Assembly: GCA_036743055.1 (NCBI GenBank)
Contig: DAINQE010000007.1
Span: forward strand, 1 to 64,000
DNA: 64,000 nucleotides
Reading direction: 5' to 3'
Source of the DNA: Sabulitectum sp036743055
Lineage (GTDB): Bacteria > Fermentibacterota > Fermentibacteria > Fermentibacterales > JCC-6
Positions 1 to 7,214 of the stretch are shown in pieces. The stretch's first letter is position 1. Each line of letters starts with the position of its first letter. The notes beneath the pieces are model-generated. The model made no database searches and was not told the origin of the DNA. It saw only the letters and a list, made by a program, of their open reading frames with translations. The translations under genes and the position numbers were made by a program.

Positions 1-2
1 TG

Positions 3-278
3 GACCTGGGCACCAATCTCAGATCGGGAATACACAAGGATGAGCTGCTGAGGCTCTTCCGTATGGCAGTAACGATTCATGGCGCCGAGGGGCAGACGCT
101 TCAGGTTTGCTCCAGCTGCGGTTCGGTTAGGGCGGGCAATACCTGGCTGCCGGCCACCGGCGACCTGGCGGACTTCCTGGCGGCGGAGAAGACCCATTCG
201 GTGTGCGAAGGATGCCTGAAGGCACTCTATCCCGATTTCGCCGGGGAGATACTGAAGGAGCTGGGCAGGGCGGGCTGA
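3..278 (+). CDS. C-terminal fragment of a signalling-type protein with CxxC...CxxC tail
   Basis: An open frame runs in from the window edge (first full codon at base 3) to the stop at 276-278; the N-terminus lies outside. An internal ATG at 63 exists, but the frame upstream is open (DLGTNLRSGIHKDELLRLFR), so this is probably the end of a larger protein. The last ~70 residues hold two cysteine pairs, CSSCGSVR and CEGC, around a W and a short helix, ending near LYPD. This resembles the cysteine tail (C..C..IR..W...C..C...YP) often seen at the end of PAS or response-regulator proteins. It may bind a metal or sense redox state. The role of the full protein cannot be seen. The gene converges on the radical SAM gene with a 3-bp gap. 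Confidence 0.55.
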   Translation, partial: DLGTNLRSGIHKDELLRLFRMAVTIHGAEGQTLQVCSSCGSVRAGNTWLPATGDLADFLAAEKTHSVCEGCLKALYPDFAGEILKELGRAG

Positions 279-281
279 CGG

Positions 282-1364
282 TTACCCTTCCTCCATATCC
301 CTGAGCTGGCACATGAGGAGCTCGCCTGTGGTTTCATCCCGGAGATGAAGTCCGTTCCCCAGGCACCACTTCCAGTAGCGGCAGTCTGCACAGGCTCCGG
401 TCCTGGTCCACTCCCTGTTCCGCATGACCTGAAAGCGGTTCTCCCATACATCAAGGAAGTCGTCGCGGTAAATGTTTCCCTGTATGAAGTCGGACCTGAG
501 GCTGGGGCAGGCGGATATGGATCCGTCGATGAGCACCGAGGCCACACCGATGCCGGCCCGGCAGAACATGAAGTCGTCGCGGACCTCTTTCTCGTAGCTT
601 CCCAGGAAGCCGTCGCAGCTGTACGACGCGTGGATGACCCCGGCTTCCCGGGTCTCCCTTATGAACTCCATGACGCTTCTCAGCTCAGCGCCTGTGAGCT
701 TCATCTCATCAACTCCGGCAGCCCTGCCCTTGGGAAAGATGCTGAAGAGCCTCCAGCGCTTCACCCCTATGCCTGTGAGAAGCTCCCTCACGAGGTGGAG
801 CTGGTCCAGGTTGCGCCTGGTCAGGCATGTTACCGCGTCAAAGACGGGGATGGAGCTGTTCGCAGCACACTGAAGGGCGTTAACGGCCCTTGCGAATGAA
901 CCCTTCTTTCTCCGAAGCCATTCGTGGGAGTCCTCCAGCCCGTCCAGGCTCACTGTCAGGCTTTTCATCCCGGCTGCCAGCAGGCTGTTCATCCTCCTCC
1001 GGTCGAGGGCCCAGCCGTTGCTCACAATGCCCCAGGGATAACCCATGCCAGCCATCCGCTCGCCTGCGCTCTCAAGGTCTTTCCTCATTATGGGTTCGCC
1101 GCCGGTTATGGCAACGGTGATCTTGCCGGGATCCATCTTTCGCTTCACGGACTCAAGCACCCTGAGGAAATCCTCCGCCGGCATGTCGGGAACGGAAGAG
1201 GATGCGAAGCAGTCGCTTCCGCAGTGACCGCAGTTCAGGTTGCATCTCAGGGTGCATTCCCAGAACAGGTAGTTCAGGTCGTGGATGGCGGTCAGGAGTT
1301 TCCTGTGCTGTTTGAAAAGCTCCAGCTGGAACTGCTTCTTCAGGTCGGGCTTGAGGCTGGGCAC
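282..1364 (-). CDS. SPASM-type radical SAM enzyme of an rSAM/lipoprotein system
   Basis: 360 aa. The radical SAM cluster motif CxxxCxxC is C41-NLN-C45-GH-C48, followed by a TGGEP-like segment (ITGGEPIMR). The C-terminal ~100 residues carry the cysteine pattern of a SPASM/twitch domain (FCRAGI, ACPSLRSDFIQGN, ACADCRYWKWCLGN, MCQL), which in this superfamily binds auxiliary FeS clusters and is typical of peptide- and protein-modifying enzymes. It is the last gene of a minus-strand operon, 3 bp after three paralogous small lipoproteins. That pairing matches the rSAM/lipoprotein systems described in Bacteroidetes (TIGR04133 enzyme with TIGR04134 lipoprotein, named from memory). The likely substrates are the adjacent lipoproteins, but the modification is unknown. 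The family fit is firm; the substrate is inferred. Confidence 0.85.
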   Translation of the reverse strand: MPSLKPDLKKQFQLELFKQHRKLLTAIHDLNYLFWECTLRCNLNCGHCGSDCFASSSVPDMPAEDFLRVLESVKRKMDPGKITVAITGGEPIMRKDLESAGERMAGMGYPWGIVSNGWALDRRRMNSLLAAGMKSLTVSLDGLEDSHEWLRRKKGSFARAVNALQCAANSSIPVFDAVTCLTRRNLDQLHLVRELLTGIGVKRWRLFSIFPKGRAAGVDEMKLTGAELRSVMEFIRETREAGVIHASYSCDGFLGSYEKEVRDDFMFCRAGIGVASVLIDGSISACPSLRSDFIQGNIYRDDFLDVWENRFQVMRNREWTRTGACADCRYWKWCLGNGLHLRDETTGELLMCQLRDMEEG

Positions 1365-1367
1365 CCG

Positions 1368-1808
1368 TTACTCTTCGTCGGGTTCGAGTTCGAAGTTCAC
1401 TTCAAGGTATACCATGTCGGGAATGTCCGGATCCCGCTCCAGGGGAAGCAGGGTGTCTTCAGGCAGGAAAGAGCCGTTCAACGGTCCATCGATGTCGGTG
1501 AGCTCCACCGTTACGGTATCCGGAAGGCTGAACAGCGAAAGGTCCGCCTCAAGCCAGTAGTGGCCGTAGCCGTCGGAAGTTACAATGTCGAGTTCATCGG
1601 GATATCCATTGTGAACCATCCTGAGCTGGATGCCCTGCACCGGCTGGCTGTCCGAAGTCACGGTTCCAGTGATGTTCACCGCTGAAGGCACTCCGTAATC
1701 GGTACCAGCCCATCCGCAGCCCGAGGTAATCACACCCAGGGTTCCCAGGATGCTTCCTGAAAACCACCCTGCGAACCTGAGAAGGCCTTTGCGGGCTTTA
1801 CGGGCCAT
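1368..1808 (-). CDS. rSAM-associated putative lipoprotein, copy 1
   Basis: 146 aa. A basic N-terminus (MARKARKG) and a hydrophobic stretch end in GVITSGC, with the putative lipidated cysteine at C31. A YGVP motif follows seven residues later. The rest looks like a small beta-sandwich of carboxypeptidase-regulatory type (ITGTVTSDSQPVQGI, then LTDIDGPLNGSF near the end). GC-x(6-7)-YG[VM]P is shared by all three copies in this operon and is the hallmark of the lipoprotein partner in rSAM/lipoprotein systems. The lipobox is weak, with Thr rather than Leu at -3, in all three copies. The ATG overlaps the upstream TGA (TGATG) and the radical SAM gene starts 3 bp downstream, so the genes are translationally coupled. 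Confidence 0.8.
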   Translation of the reverse strand: MARKARKGLLRFAGWFSGSILGTLGVITSGCGWAGTDYGVPSAVNITGTVTSDSQPVQGIQLRMVHNGYPDELDIVTSDGYGHYWLEADLSLFSLPDTVTVELTDIDGPLNGSFLPEDTLLPLERDPDIPDMVYLEVNFELEPDEE

Positions 1809-2275
1809 CAGTCCTCCCCGTAGGGTTCCATGTAAAGGTCAATAGTCAGGGTGGTGGTGGTCCCGATGTAGGGAGCCCAGATGAGGGTGTCCAGATCAGG
1901 GTAGGTATCAGGCCATTCACCCTGAGGATCCACCGCCCGAAGCAGCATTGTGTCGGGTATTTCCCAGGGTTCCAGCATGGAATAATCGTAACCTACGATG
2001 TACTCCCCGTTGTTGTCGGTCATGCCGTGCTGAAAATCCTCCTGGTCCGGAAGGGAGAGCCCCAGGTGTATATCATCGATCCCTGTGCTGTCCAGTGCGC
2101 ACATCACCCTTCCGTGAACGATCAGGGAGTGATCGCTGCAGGGTGGCATTCCGTATGCCATGACTATCTGCTCACATCCGGTTGTGATAACTCCCAGGGC
2201 TCCGAGCAGGGAGGCCGATAACCTGCTGATCATCTTAAGGAGACCACGATGTGTCCGTTTTACGGCTTCGGCCAT
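1808..2275 (-). CDS. rSAM-associated putative lipoprotein, copy 2 (divergent)
   Basis: 155 aa, paralogous to its two neighbours. The N-terminus has the same layout: basic start, hydrophobic helix, GVITTGC with cysteine C34, then YGMP at about Y41. The central part keeps the pattern G-V...DSTGI.DI typical of the beta-sandwich, but the conserved D-[IV]-DG segment seen in copies 1 and 3 is replaced by a DPQGEWPDTYPD-like stretch. This copy is the most diverged and might serve a different role or substrate state. The start ATG lies 4 bp after the stop of copy 3, with its ribosome site (GGAG) inside the end of that gene. Exported to the inner leaflet or outer membrane as a lipoprotein; no enzymatic motif is visible. 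Confidence 0.75.
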   Translation of the reverse strand: MAEAVKRTHRGLLKMISRLSASLLGALGVITTGCEQIVMAYGMPPCSDHSLIVHGRVMCALDSTGIDDIHLGLSLPDQEDFQHGMTDNNGEYIVGYDYSMLEPWEIPDTMLLRAVDPQGEWPDTYPDLDTLIWAPYIGTTTTLTIDLYMEPYGED

Positions 2276-2279
2276 GACC

Positions 2280-2717
2280 TCACTCCAGAGGCTGAAGGTT
2301 TATGTCCACGGTCAGTTCCGGGTCGTCGCCGGTGGGCAGGGCCAGCAGGGTATCTGAGGTGTAGAACTCTCCGTTCTCCGCTCCGTCTACGTCGTCCGCC
2401 GTCAGCCCGATAGAATCCGTATAGGCAAACTCGTAGTCTTCCACGAAGAGGGAAAAGGAGCCGTCGGCCCCTGTGAAGGCCTGTTCTCCCACGATCTGGG
2501 AGACCTCCTGGCTGAAAGCCCTCACCCTGATTCCTTCAACACCGGTGCTGTCCGCAGCGGAGCGTATGGTTCCTGTAAGGGTAACGCTGTATCCTGGAAC
2601 CCCGTATGTGGGTTCAGCGGCCTGGTAGCAGCCTGCTGTGATCACACCGGCCATGCCCAGGAGCCTGGCGGATATCGCCGCAGCTTTCTTAAGGAAAAAC
2701 CTTCCTGAAACCTTCAC
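2280..2717 (-). CDS. rSAM-associated putative lipoprotein, copy 3 (first gene of operon)
   Basis: I start this gene at GTG 2717-2715, giving 145 aa. A strong ribosome site (AAAGGAG) sits just upstream and the length then matches the two paralogues; the frame is open much further upstream but without family resemblance. The protein reads MKVSGRFFLKKAAA... with GVITAGC (C30), YGVP at Y38, a GTIRS...GVEGIRV repeat-like sandwich and ADDVDGAENGEF near the end. It is the promoter-proximal gene of the four-gene rSAM/lipoprotein operon, divergent from the TrpB-like gene across about 280 bp. A TATACT hexamer about 40 bp upstream of the start could be the -10, but I see no good -35. Confidence 0.78.
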   Translation of the reverse strand: MKVSGRFFLKKAAAISARLLGMAGVITAGCYQAAEPTYGVPGYSVTLTGTIRSAADSTGVEGIRVRAFSQEVSQIVGEQAFTGADGSFSLFVEDYEFAYTDSIGLTADDVDGAENGEFYTSDTLLALPTGDDPELTVDINLQPLE

Positions 2718-3000
2718 CCGACAGCTCCTTTCACCGGCTTCCTGGGATAGTATACGATGAATCCTGTGATTGTTCCATGGGTGTTTGATTATCTGTCTGT
2801 CGAGGCTGAGACTTGACAATTCCACCGGGGAATGCATGATACCGCCCATGGAAAACAGTTTCTTCTCCCTCCGTTCCGTTCTTGTCAGCGCTTTCGCATG
2901 GCGCTGGTGGGCGGGTTCCTCCGCCCATAAATAACACTCTCTGACATTTACATCACCGTAACTGCAAATTGTTTCAAAGCAATAATATAAGGAGTGTGCC

Positions 3001-4275
3001 ATGCGCAGGTATTCATCAAGGAACAACGAGTTCCTTTCCACCAGATACACGAATCTGAAGCCCTTCCTTCCATCCCTCCCCCCGCCGCCGGTGGATAACG
3101 AGGGGAATCCGGTGAACCCGGAGGTGCTCCGGGCTCTGTTCCCGGACGGAATGATAGAGCACGAGATAACCATGGCACCGGAGGTGGACATCCCCGGGGA
3201 GGTGCTGGATGCCTACCGGGTATTCCGGCCTTCACCGCTGGTGCGGGCACTGGCCCTGGAAAAGGCCCTGGAGACCCCGGCGAGGATCTACTACAAGTAC
3301 GAGGGCACGAACCCCGCGGGAAGCCACAAGAGCAACACCGCCATCGCCCAGGCGTTCTTCGCCGCCAGGGAAGGTTATGCCGGCATAACCACTGAAACCG
3401 GAGCCGGCCAGTGGGGCAGCGCTCTCTCCCAGGCATGCTGTCTCTTCGGGCTGGACCTTGACGTGTTCATGGTACGGGCCAGCTTCCTTCAGAAACCCTT
3501 GCGAAAGACCTTCATAGGTATCCACGGAGGCAGGGTGCACGCCAGCCCCAGCAACCTCACCCGGTCGGGGCGGAGCTTCCTGGAGAACGACCCCGAGCAT
3601 CCTGGAAGCCTGGGGATAGCCATAAGCGAAGCGGTTGAAATGGTGGTTGGCAGCCCGGACAGGTGCTACAGCCTGGGAAGCGTCTCCGACGCAGTGTGCC
3701 TGCACCAGTCGGTGATCGGTGGTGAGGCAATACTGCAGATGGAGGAAATGGGCGACTTCCCCACGGAGATAATCGGTTGCGTAGGAGGAGGTTCGAACTT
3801 CTCCGGCCTGGCCTTCCCTTTTATCGAGAAAACCCTTACCGGCGGTGATGCGATCCGATTCACCGCGGTGGAGCCGGTGGCCTGCCCCACCCTCACGAAG
3901 GGGAAGCTGATGTACGATCACGGCGACGCTTCAGGTCTCACCCCGAAGTACATGATGTACTCCCTGGGGGCGGGGTTCGTGCCCCCTCCCATACACGCCG
4001 GCGGCCTTCGCTATCATGGGATGGCGCCTCTGGTAAGCCATCTGGTGAAGCTGGGAATGGTGACTCCAGTGGCGTATGAGCAGGAGCGGATCCTTGAGGC
4101 CGGAAGGATGTTCGCCAGGGTTGAGGGGGTCCTCCCAGCGCCTGAGTCATCCCACGCAATAGCCGCGGCGGTGGATTCGGCGCTGCGTGCCAGGGAGACC
4201 GGTTCTGAAGAAGTGGTGCTCTTCAATCTGAGCGGGCACGGGTTCCTGGACCTCTCGGCCTACGGAACAGCCTGA
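3001..4275 (+). CDS. trpB2: TrpB2-type tryptophan synthase beta-like PLP enzyme
   Basis: 424 aa, fold-type II PLP enzyme. The Schiff-base lysine is K110 in GSHKSN; ETGAGQWG follows and the phosphate-binding loop is GGGSNF. The length and the long N-terminal extension before the lysine fit the TrpB2 class rather than TrpB1 (about 390-400 aa). TrpB2 condenses indole with serine (or O-phosphoserine in some archaea) and often occurs without TrpA, as here, where no other trp gene is nearby. It may salvage indole. The ATG is preceded by TAAGGAG at good spacing. It is divergent from the rSAM/lipoprotein operon and converges on the P-loop gene across a GC-rich hairpin. Confidence 0.88.
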   Translation: MRRYSSRNNEFLSTRYTNLKPFLPSLPPPPVDNEGNPVNPEVLRALFPDGMIEHEITMAPEVDIPGEVLDAYRVFRPSPLVRALALEKALETPARIYYKYEGTNPAGSHKSNTAIAQAFFAAREGYAGITTETGAGQWGSALSQACCLFGLDLDVFMVRASFLQKPLRKTFIGIHGGRVHASPSNLTRSGRSFLENDPEHPGSLGIAISEAVEMVVGSPDRCYSLGSVSDAVCLHQSVIGGEAILQMEEMGDFPTEIIGCVGGGSNFSGLAFPFIEKTLTGGDAIRFTAVEPVACPTLTKGKLMYDHGDASGLTPKYMMYSLGAGFVPPPIHAGGLRYHGMAPLVSHLVKLGMVTPVAYEQERILEAGRMFARVEGVLPAPESSHAIAAAVDSALRARETGSEEVVLFNLSGHGFLDLSAYGTA

Positions 4276-4281
4276 AGGCCA

Positions 4282-4309
4282 GGGGCGGCGGTCCTCAGGC
4301 CGCCGCCCC
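4282..4309. terminator. Perfect 10-bp GC hairpin between convergent genes
   Basis: GGGGCGGCGG at 4282-4291 pairs perfectly with 4300-4309 around an 8-nt loop. It lies in the 42-bp gap between two converging genes. Neither flank has a T-run, so if it terminates it does so without a classical U tract. Confidence 0.5.
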
Positions 4310-4317
4310 CGGTTCAG

Positions 4318-5346
4318 CTACTTGATGAGGCCGTATATGGCCTTGTAGTCCCTCTCGACGCTTTTCAGTATGGGAAGGTCCGTGAAACTGCCTATCTCCC
4401 TCACCGCAAGGGGTGAACTGGAGCAGACCCCTGAGATGGCGTGCGGAGCAAGGTCGAAGTCGTCGCTGAGTATTTTCAGACCGCCGGCTACACCGGCGGC
4501 ATCCGAGGCGCAGAGTATCAGTCTGTGTATCCTGCTCTTGACCATGGGGTGCCGAAGCAGCATGGCGGTCTCCCGCTGGAAGATGCCGTCTGCGAACTCC
4601 AGGACAAGGTAGTTCCTGGGGTTGTTGCCGTACTTCATGTCCACGGAATGGAATATCCTCAAGAGTTCGTCCTCGCTGAGCATGTACGTGGACGGGTGGC
4701 CGAAGAAGGTGAAGTCCACCACCTTCTGGGCGCCGCAGTCCTGCATGAGAAGAACGTCCTTCAGGCTTGCTGTACCGGTGATCTTCGCCGCCCTGACCCT
4801 TTTCTCCATGGAGGAGAGGGCGTAGCAGCACGCCGCGGCGGCATAGCTCTTTCCCGAGTTCATGGCGGTGCCTATGCAGAGTATGATCCTGGCGCCGGAA
4901 CCGGTTCGTTCCAGACGCTTGGGTGTTATGAGAACATGGTCGGCGGTGTTCACCACCTGGCCGGTGGTATCGCAAACATAGCCCAGTATCTTCACCTGGG
5001 TGGGCGACGCTATCAGCTCGTTGTGGTTCAGCATCTCCCCCACCAGGCCGCTTCGCGCCAGCATGTCCACGGTGGTGCATGGCGCATCGGGAACCATGCC
5101 TTCGTAGTGGTCGGGGGCGTACCTGTTTCCGAAAACGAACACGGCCCTTGTCCTGTCGTGGATGGTGTGTATCCTGGCGGAAACGCTCTCCAGGCTGGTA
5201 TGGAACCCCAGGGAGACTATTTCCCCATAGATAAGGTCCCCCATCCTGGGGGTCCTGTCGGGCGTCTGGGTGTACGCCTTGATCAGTCTCCTGGGTACTG
5301 AGTACGCGGAGCTGGGAATAATGGCGTTCGGGGCTATTCTCTTCAT
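4318..5346 (-). CDS. P-loop NTPase of unknown function
   Basis: 342 aa. The N-terminal ~145 residues form a domain I do not recognise. A Walker A-like loop, GTAMNSGKS, spans about residues 159-167, and the following helix and AAKITGTAS...DCGA resemble the SIMIBI-type (dethiobiotin synthetase/MobB-like) ATPase fold. LVLEFADGIFQRET may contain the second acidic motif. There is no signal peptide, so it should be cytoplasmic. It is monocistronic on the minus strand, about 130 bp downstream of the lipoprotein stop at 5477. It could be a small-molecule kinase/ligase or a DUF1611-like protein, but I cannot assign a substrate. Confidence 0.55.
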   Translation of the reverse strand: MKRIAPNAIIPSSAYSVPRRLIKAYTQTPDRTPRMGDLIYGEIVSLGFHTSLESVSARIHTIHDRTRAVFVFGNRYAPDHYEGMVPDAPCTTVDMLARSGLVGEMLNHNELIASPTQVKILGYVCDTTGQVVNTADHVLITPKRLERTGSGARIILCIGTAMNSGKSYAAAACCYALSSMEKRVRAAKITGTASLKDVLLMQDCGAQKVVDFTFFGHPSTYMLSEDELLRIFHSVDMKYGNNPRNYLVLEFADGIFQRETAMLLRHPMVKSRIHRLILCASDAAGVAGGLKILSDDFDLAPHAISGVCSSSPLAVREIGSFTDLPILKSVERDYKAIYGLIK

Positions 5347-5476
5347 TTCACCACTTTCTTCCTTTTTCCACCGGGTAACCGTGCCGGGAATCTATCTGTT
5401 TTCCCATTGAAAGTGATAGCCCTTTCAAGTTGCTGTATTCAAGCAAGTTACTTACCTCGTGCCGATGTAATGCCCG

Positions 5477-5905
5477 TTACATGCCGTACTCAAGGTAACG
5501 AACCCTCCTGGAAGTGGGATCGTACCAGAGAAATCTGAGAAGGTCGCCGCCGCCGGATACGGATGAGTAGACCTCCATCCCGCTGAGTTCGCTGTTCCTG
5601 AACCAGTGGAACTCCCTTCCCTGAACTTGAGAGATGCCGGTGCGATCACCGGGCTGAAGCCCCAGGGAATCGATGATCCTGCTTACAACCTCCCGGTCGC
5701 CGTTGAAGCCGATCTGATAAAGGGGATCGGCTCCCAGTTCGTCGGCATAGTAGAAGACGCCGTCCACCCCCTGGTCCGGCTCGAATCGGAAGTGCCGTCT
5801 GAATCCTTCAAGGTTCGCTTCCGTATCGGGAACATCGTGGTCATAATCGCTGAAGCACCCGGTTTGAAGAAGCAGAAGTGAGATCAGGCAGAGAGAGAGC
5901 CTCAT
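5477..5905 (-). CDS. Small putative lipoprotein
   Basis: 142 aa. A short hydrophobic signal (LCLISLLLLQTGC) ends in C17, a likely but imperfect lipobox with Gln at -3. The mature part is acidic and beta-rich with no motif I recognise. The start overlaps the stop of the upstream four-helix membrane protein by 4 bp, so the two are co-translated and may act together in the envelope. Confidence 0.6.
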   Translation of the reverse strand: MRLSLCLISLLLLQTGCFSDYDHDVPDTEANLEGFRRHFRFEPDQGVDGVFYYADELGADPLYQIGFNGDREVVSRIIDSLGLQPGDRTGISQVQGREFHWFRNSELSGMEVYSSVSGGGDLLRFLWYDPTSRRVRYLEYGM

Positions 5906-6306
5906 CTCTCATTCCCCTTCACGGCCAGGAAAAGGGAAAGGAAGAAGAGCACCACGCTGACAGGAAGGAATACGGCCCTCTCCGTGGAAGAGGCGGAGAA
6001 GAGATTCCCTGCTGTATTGAAGAGGAAATAGACGGTCATGACCCAGGAACCCGCGGCAAAGACACATCCGGGAAGGGTCCTCAGTATCAGACCCGCCCTG
6101 CCTGCTGCGACCATGGCAAAGAGAACAGTGATCAAAAGGGCTACGATCTCCATTGTCACGGCATCTTCCCCGGAGACGGATCCTCCCCATACCACTCCGT
6201 CTGGCAGAAGACCCAGCAGCACGCAGAGATGGAACAGGAAAAGAAACCCCAGCACAGTCAGCGCCGCAACTCCGGCTTTTGCAGGTGTGAATCTGGAAAA
6301 CATCAT
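5902..6306 (-). CDS. Four-helix integral membrane protein
   Basis: 134 aa when started at ATG 6306-6304, which has GGGAG five bases upstream; an earlier ATG would prepend a segment without a ribosome site. Four hydrophobic segments (about residues 10-30, 50-70, 75-95 and 105-125) alternate with short loops. No catalytic motif is seen. It is the first gene of a two-gene unit with the small lipoprotein and is divergent from the biotin operon: its start is only 50 bp from the BirA operator, so BirA could influence it too. Confidence 0.6.
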   Translation of the reverse strand: MMFSRFTPAKAGVAALTVLGFLFLFHLCVLLGLLPDGVVWGGSVSGEDAVTMEIVALLITVLFAMVAAGRAGLILRTLPGCVFAAGSWVMTVYFLFNTAGNLFSASSTERAVFLPVSVVLFFLSLFLAVKGNER

Positions 6307-6355
6307 TGCAACTCCCTTCACTGGCAATATAAGGACAAGCCCGGGGAGGAACAGG

Positions 6356-6387
6356 TTGTAAACCTGTGAGTAACCAGTGGTTGACAA
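6356..6387 (+). promoter_or_regulatory. bioO: BirA-type biotin operator
   Basis: Left half-site TTGTAAACC (6356-6364), 14-nt spacer, right half-site GGTTGACAA (6379-6387). The halves are inverted repeats matching at 8 of 9 positions, and the left half has the sequence of the E. coli bioO half-site. It overlaps the -35 box of the promoter that drives the birA-bio genes, so occupancy should block transcription. Confidence 0.85.
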
Positions 6388-6409
6388 CCAGGGTTCAATG
6401 CTCTATTTT
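6381..6409 (+). promoter_or_regulatory. Sigma70-type promoter of the biotin operon
   Basis: TTGACA (6381-6386), 17-bp spacer, TATTTT (6404-6409). The -35 lies inside the right half of the BirA operator. Transcription would begin near 6416, giving a short leader before the GTG at 6432 with AGGGGG as ribosome site. Confidence 0.75.
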
Positions 6410-6431
6410 CGCCCTCCGGAAGGGGGTCGAA

Positions 6432-7214
6432 GTGTATTCCAACTCATCTGAAACCGTAAGATATCTCAGGGAGAGCAGGGATTTCGTCTCCGGGCAGGAG
6501 ATAGCCGGAAGGCTGGGCATAACCAGGGCGGCGGTCTGGAAACACATAAACTCCCTGAGGGAGCGGGGTTTCGGCATCACATCCGTTACCAACAAGGGCT
6601 ACCGTCTGGATTCGGTTCCGGACCTCCCCTCGGAAGAGGTGCTCCATTCCCTTCTTCGAACAAGTCTTATCGGCTCGGTGATCGAGTACCATGATGCGAT
6701 ACCCTCCACCAACACCCGGGCAATGTCCCTGGGGCACCAGGGTTACCCCCAGGGAACCGTTGTAACCGCAGACAGTCAGACAGCGGGAAAGGCAAGGGAC
6801 GGAGGCATCTGGGCCAGTCCTCCCGGGAAGAACCTCTACCTTTCCGTACTGCTTAAACCGGGAGTCCCCGCCGATATGCTTTTCAAGCTGGAGGAAATCG
6901 CCCTCAGGGCAATGAAGGAAGCGGTAAACGCTTCCTGTCCCGACCTGCCGCTGGAGGTACTGGACGCCGGGCTTTTCTGCGGGAAGAACAAGATAGGAGG
7001 CGTACTCTGCGAGGCCTGCGGCGAGATAGGCAGGATACACCATGCCGTTGCGGGGATCGGGCTTAACGTAACCCACCACCCCTCAAGCTCCCCTGCATCA
7101 TCCATAACGGAACTCACCGGCTCTACCCCTTCCAGGGCTGAGCTGACGGTAACGCTCCTTGAAGCCATGGAAACCCACTACCTGAAATGGATGGATACCG
7201 TTGAGAAAGGCTGA
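6432..7214 (+). CDS. birA: BirA-like biotin repressor with degraded ligase site
   Basis: 260 aa from GTG 6432 (AGGGGG five bases upstream). Residues ~17-45 form the winged-helix HTH of bifunctional BirA (GQEIAGRLGITRAAVWKHI). The ligase-like domain keeps the STN motif (92-94), SPPGKNLYLS and GIGLNV (208-213). The biotinyl-AMP loop GRGRRG is GKARDG (119-124), and the KWPND motif with the adenylation lysine is absent: the aligned stretch reads LEVLDAGLFCGKNKIGG. No frameshift explains this. The usual C-terminal SH3-like domain (~50 aa) is also missing. It lies just downstream of a BirA operator, so it probably autoregulates and represses the bio genes. Ligase activity is doubtful. A truly catalytic BPL would have to be elsewhere in the genome. 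Confidence 0.82.
   Translation: MYSNSSETVRYLRESRDFVSGQEIAGRLGITRAAVWKHINSLRERGFGITSVTNKGYRLDSVPDLPSEEVLHSLLRTSLIGSVIEYHDAIPSTNTRAMSLGHQGYPQGTVVTADSQTAGKARDGGIWASPPGKNLYLSVLLKPGVPADMLFKLEEIALRAMKEAVNASCPDLPLEVLDAGLFCGKNKIGGVLCEACGEIGRIHHAVAGIGLNVTHHPSSSPASSITELTGSTPSRAELTVTLLEAMETHYLKWMDTVEKG

Noticed and set aside
924..1685. 253-codon open frame on the plus strand opposite the radical SAM gene
   Set aside because: It crosses two real genes (radical SAM and lipoprotein copy 1) and has no protein-family features; shadow.
2718..3191. Long N-terminal extension of lipoprotein copy 3
   Set aside because: It would overlap the divergent TrpB2 gene and destroy the signal peptide; GTG 2717 has a strong AAAGGAG site and gives the paralogue length.
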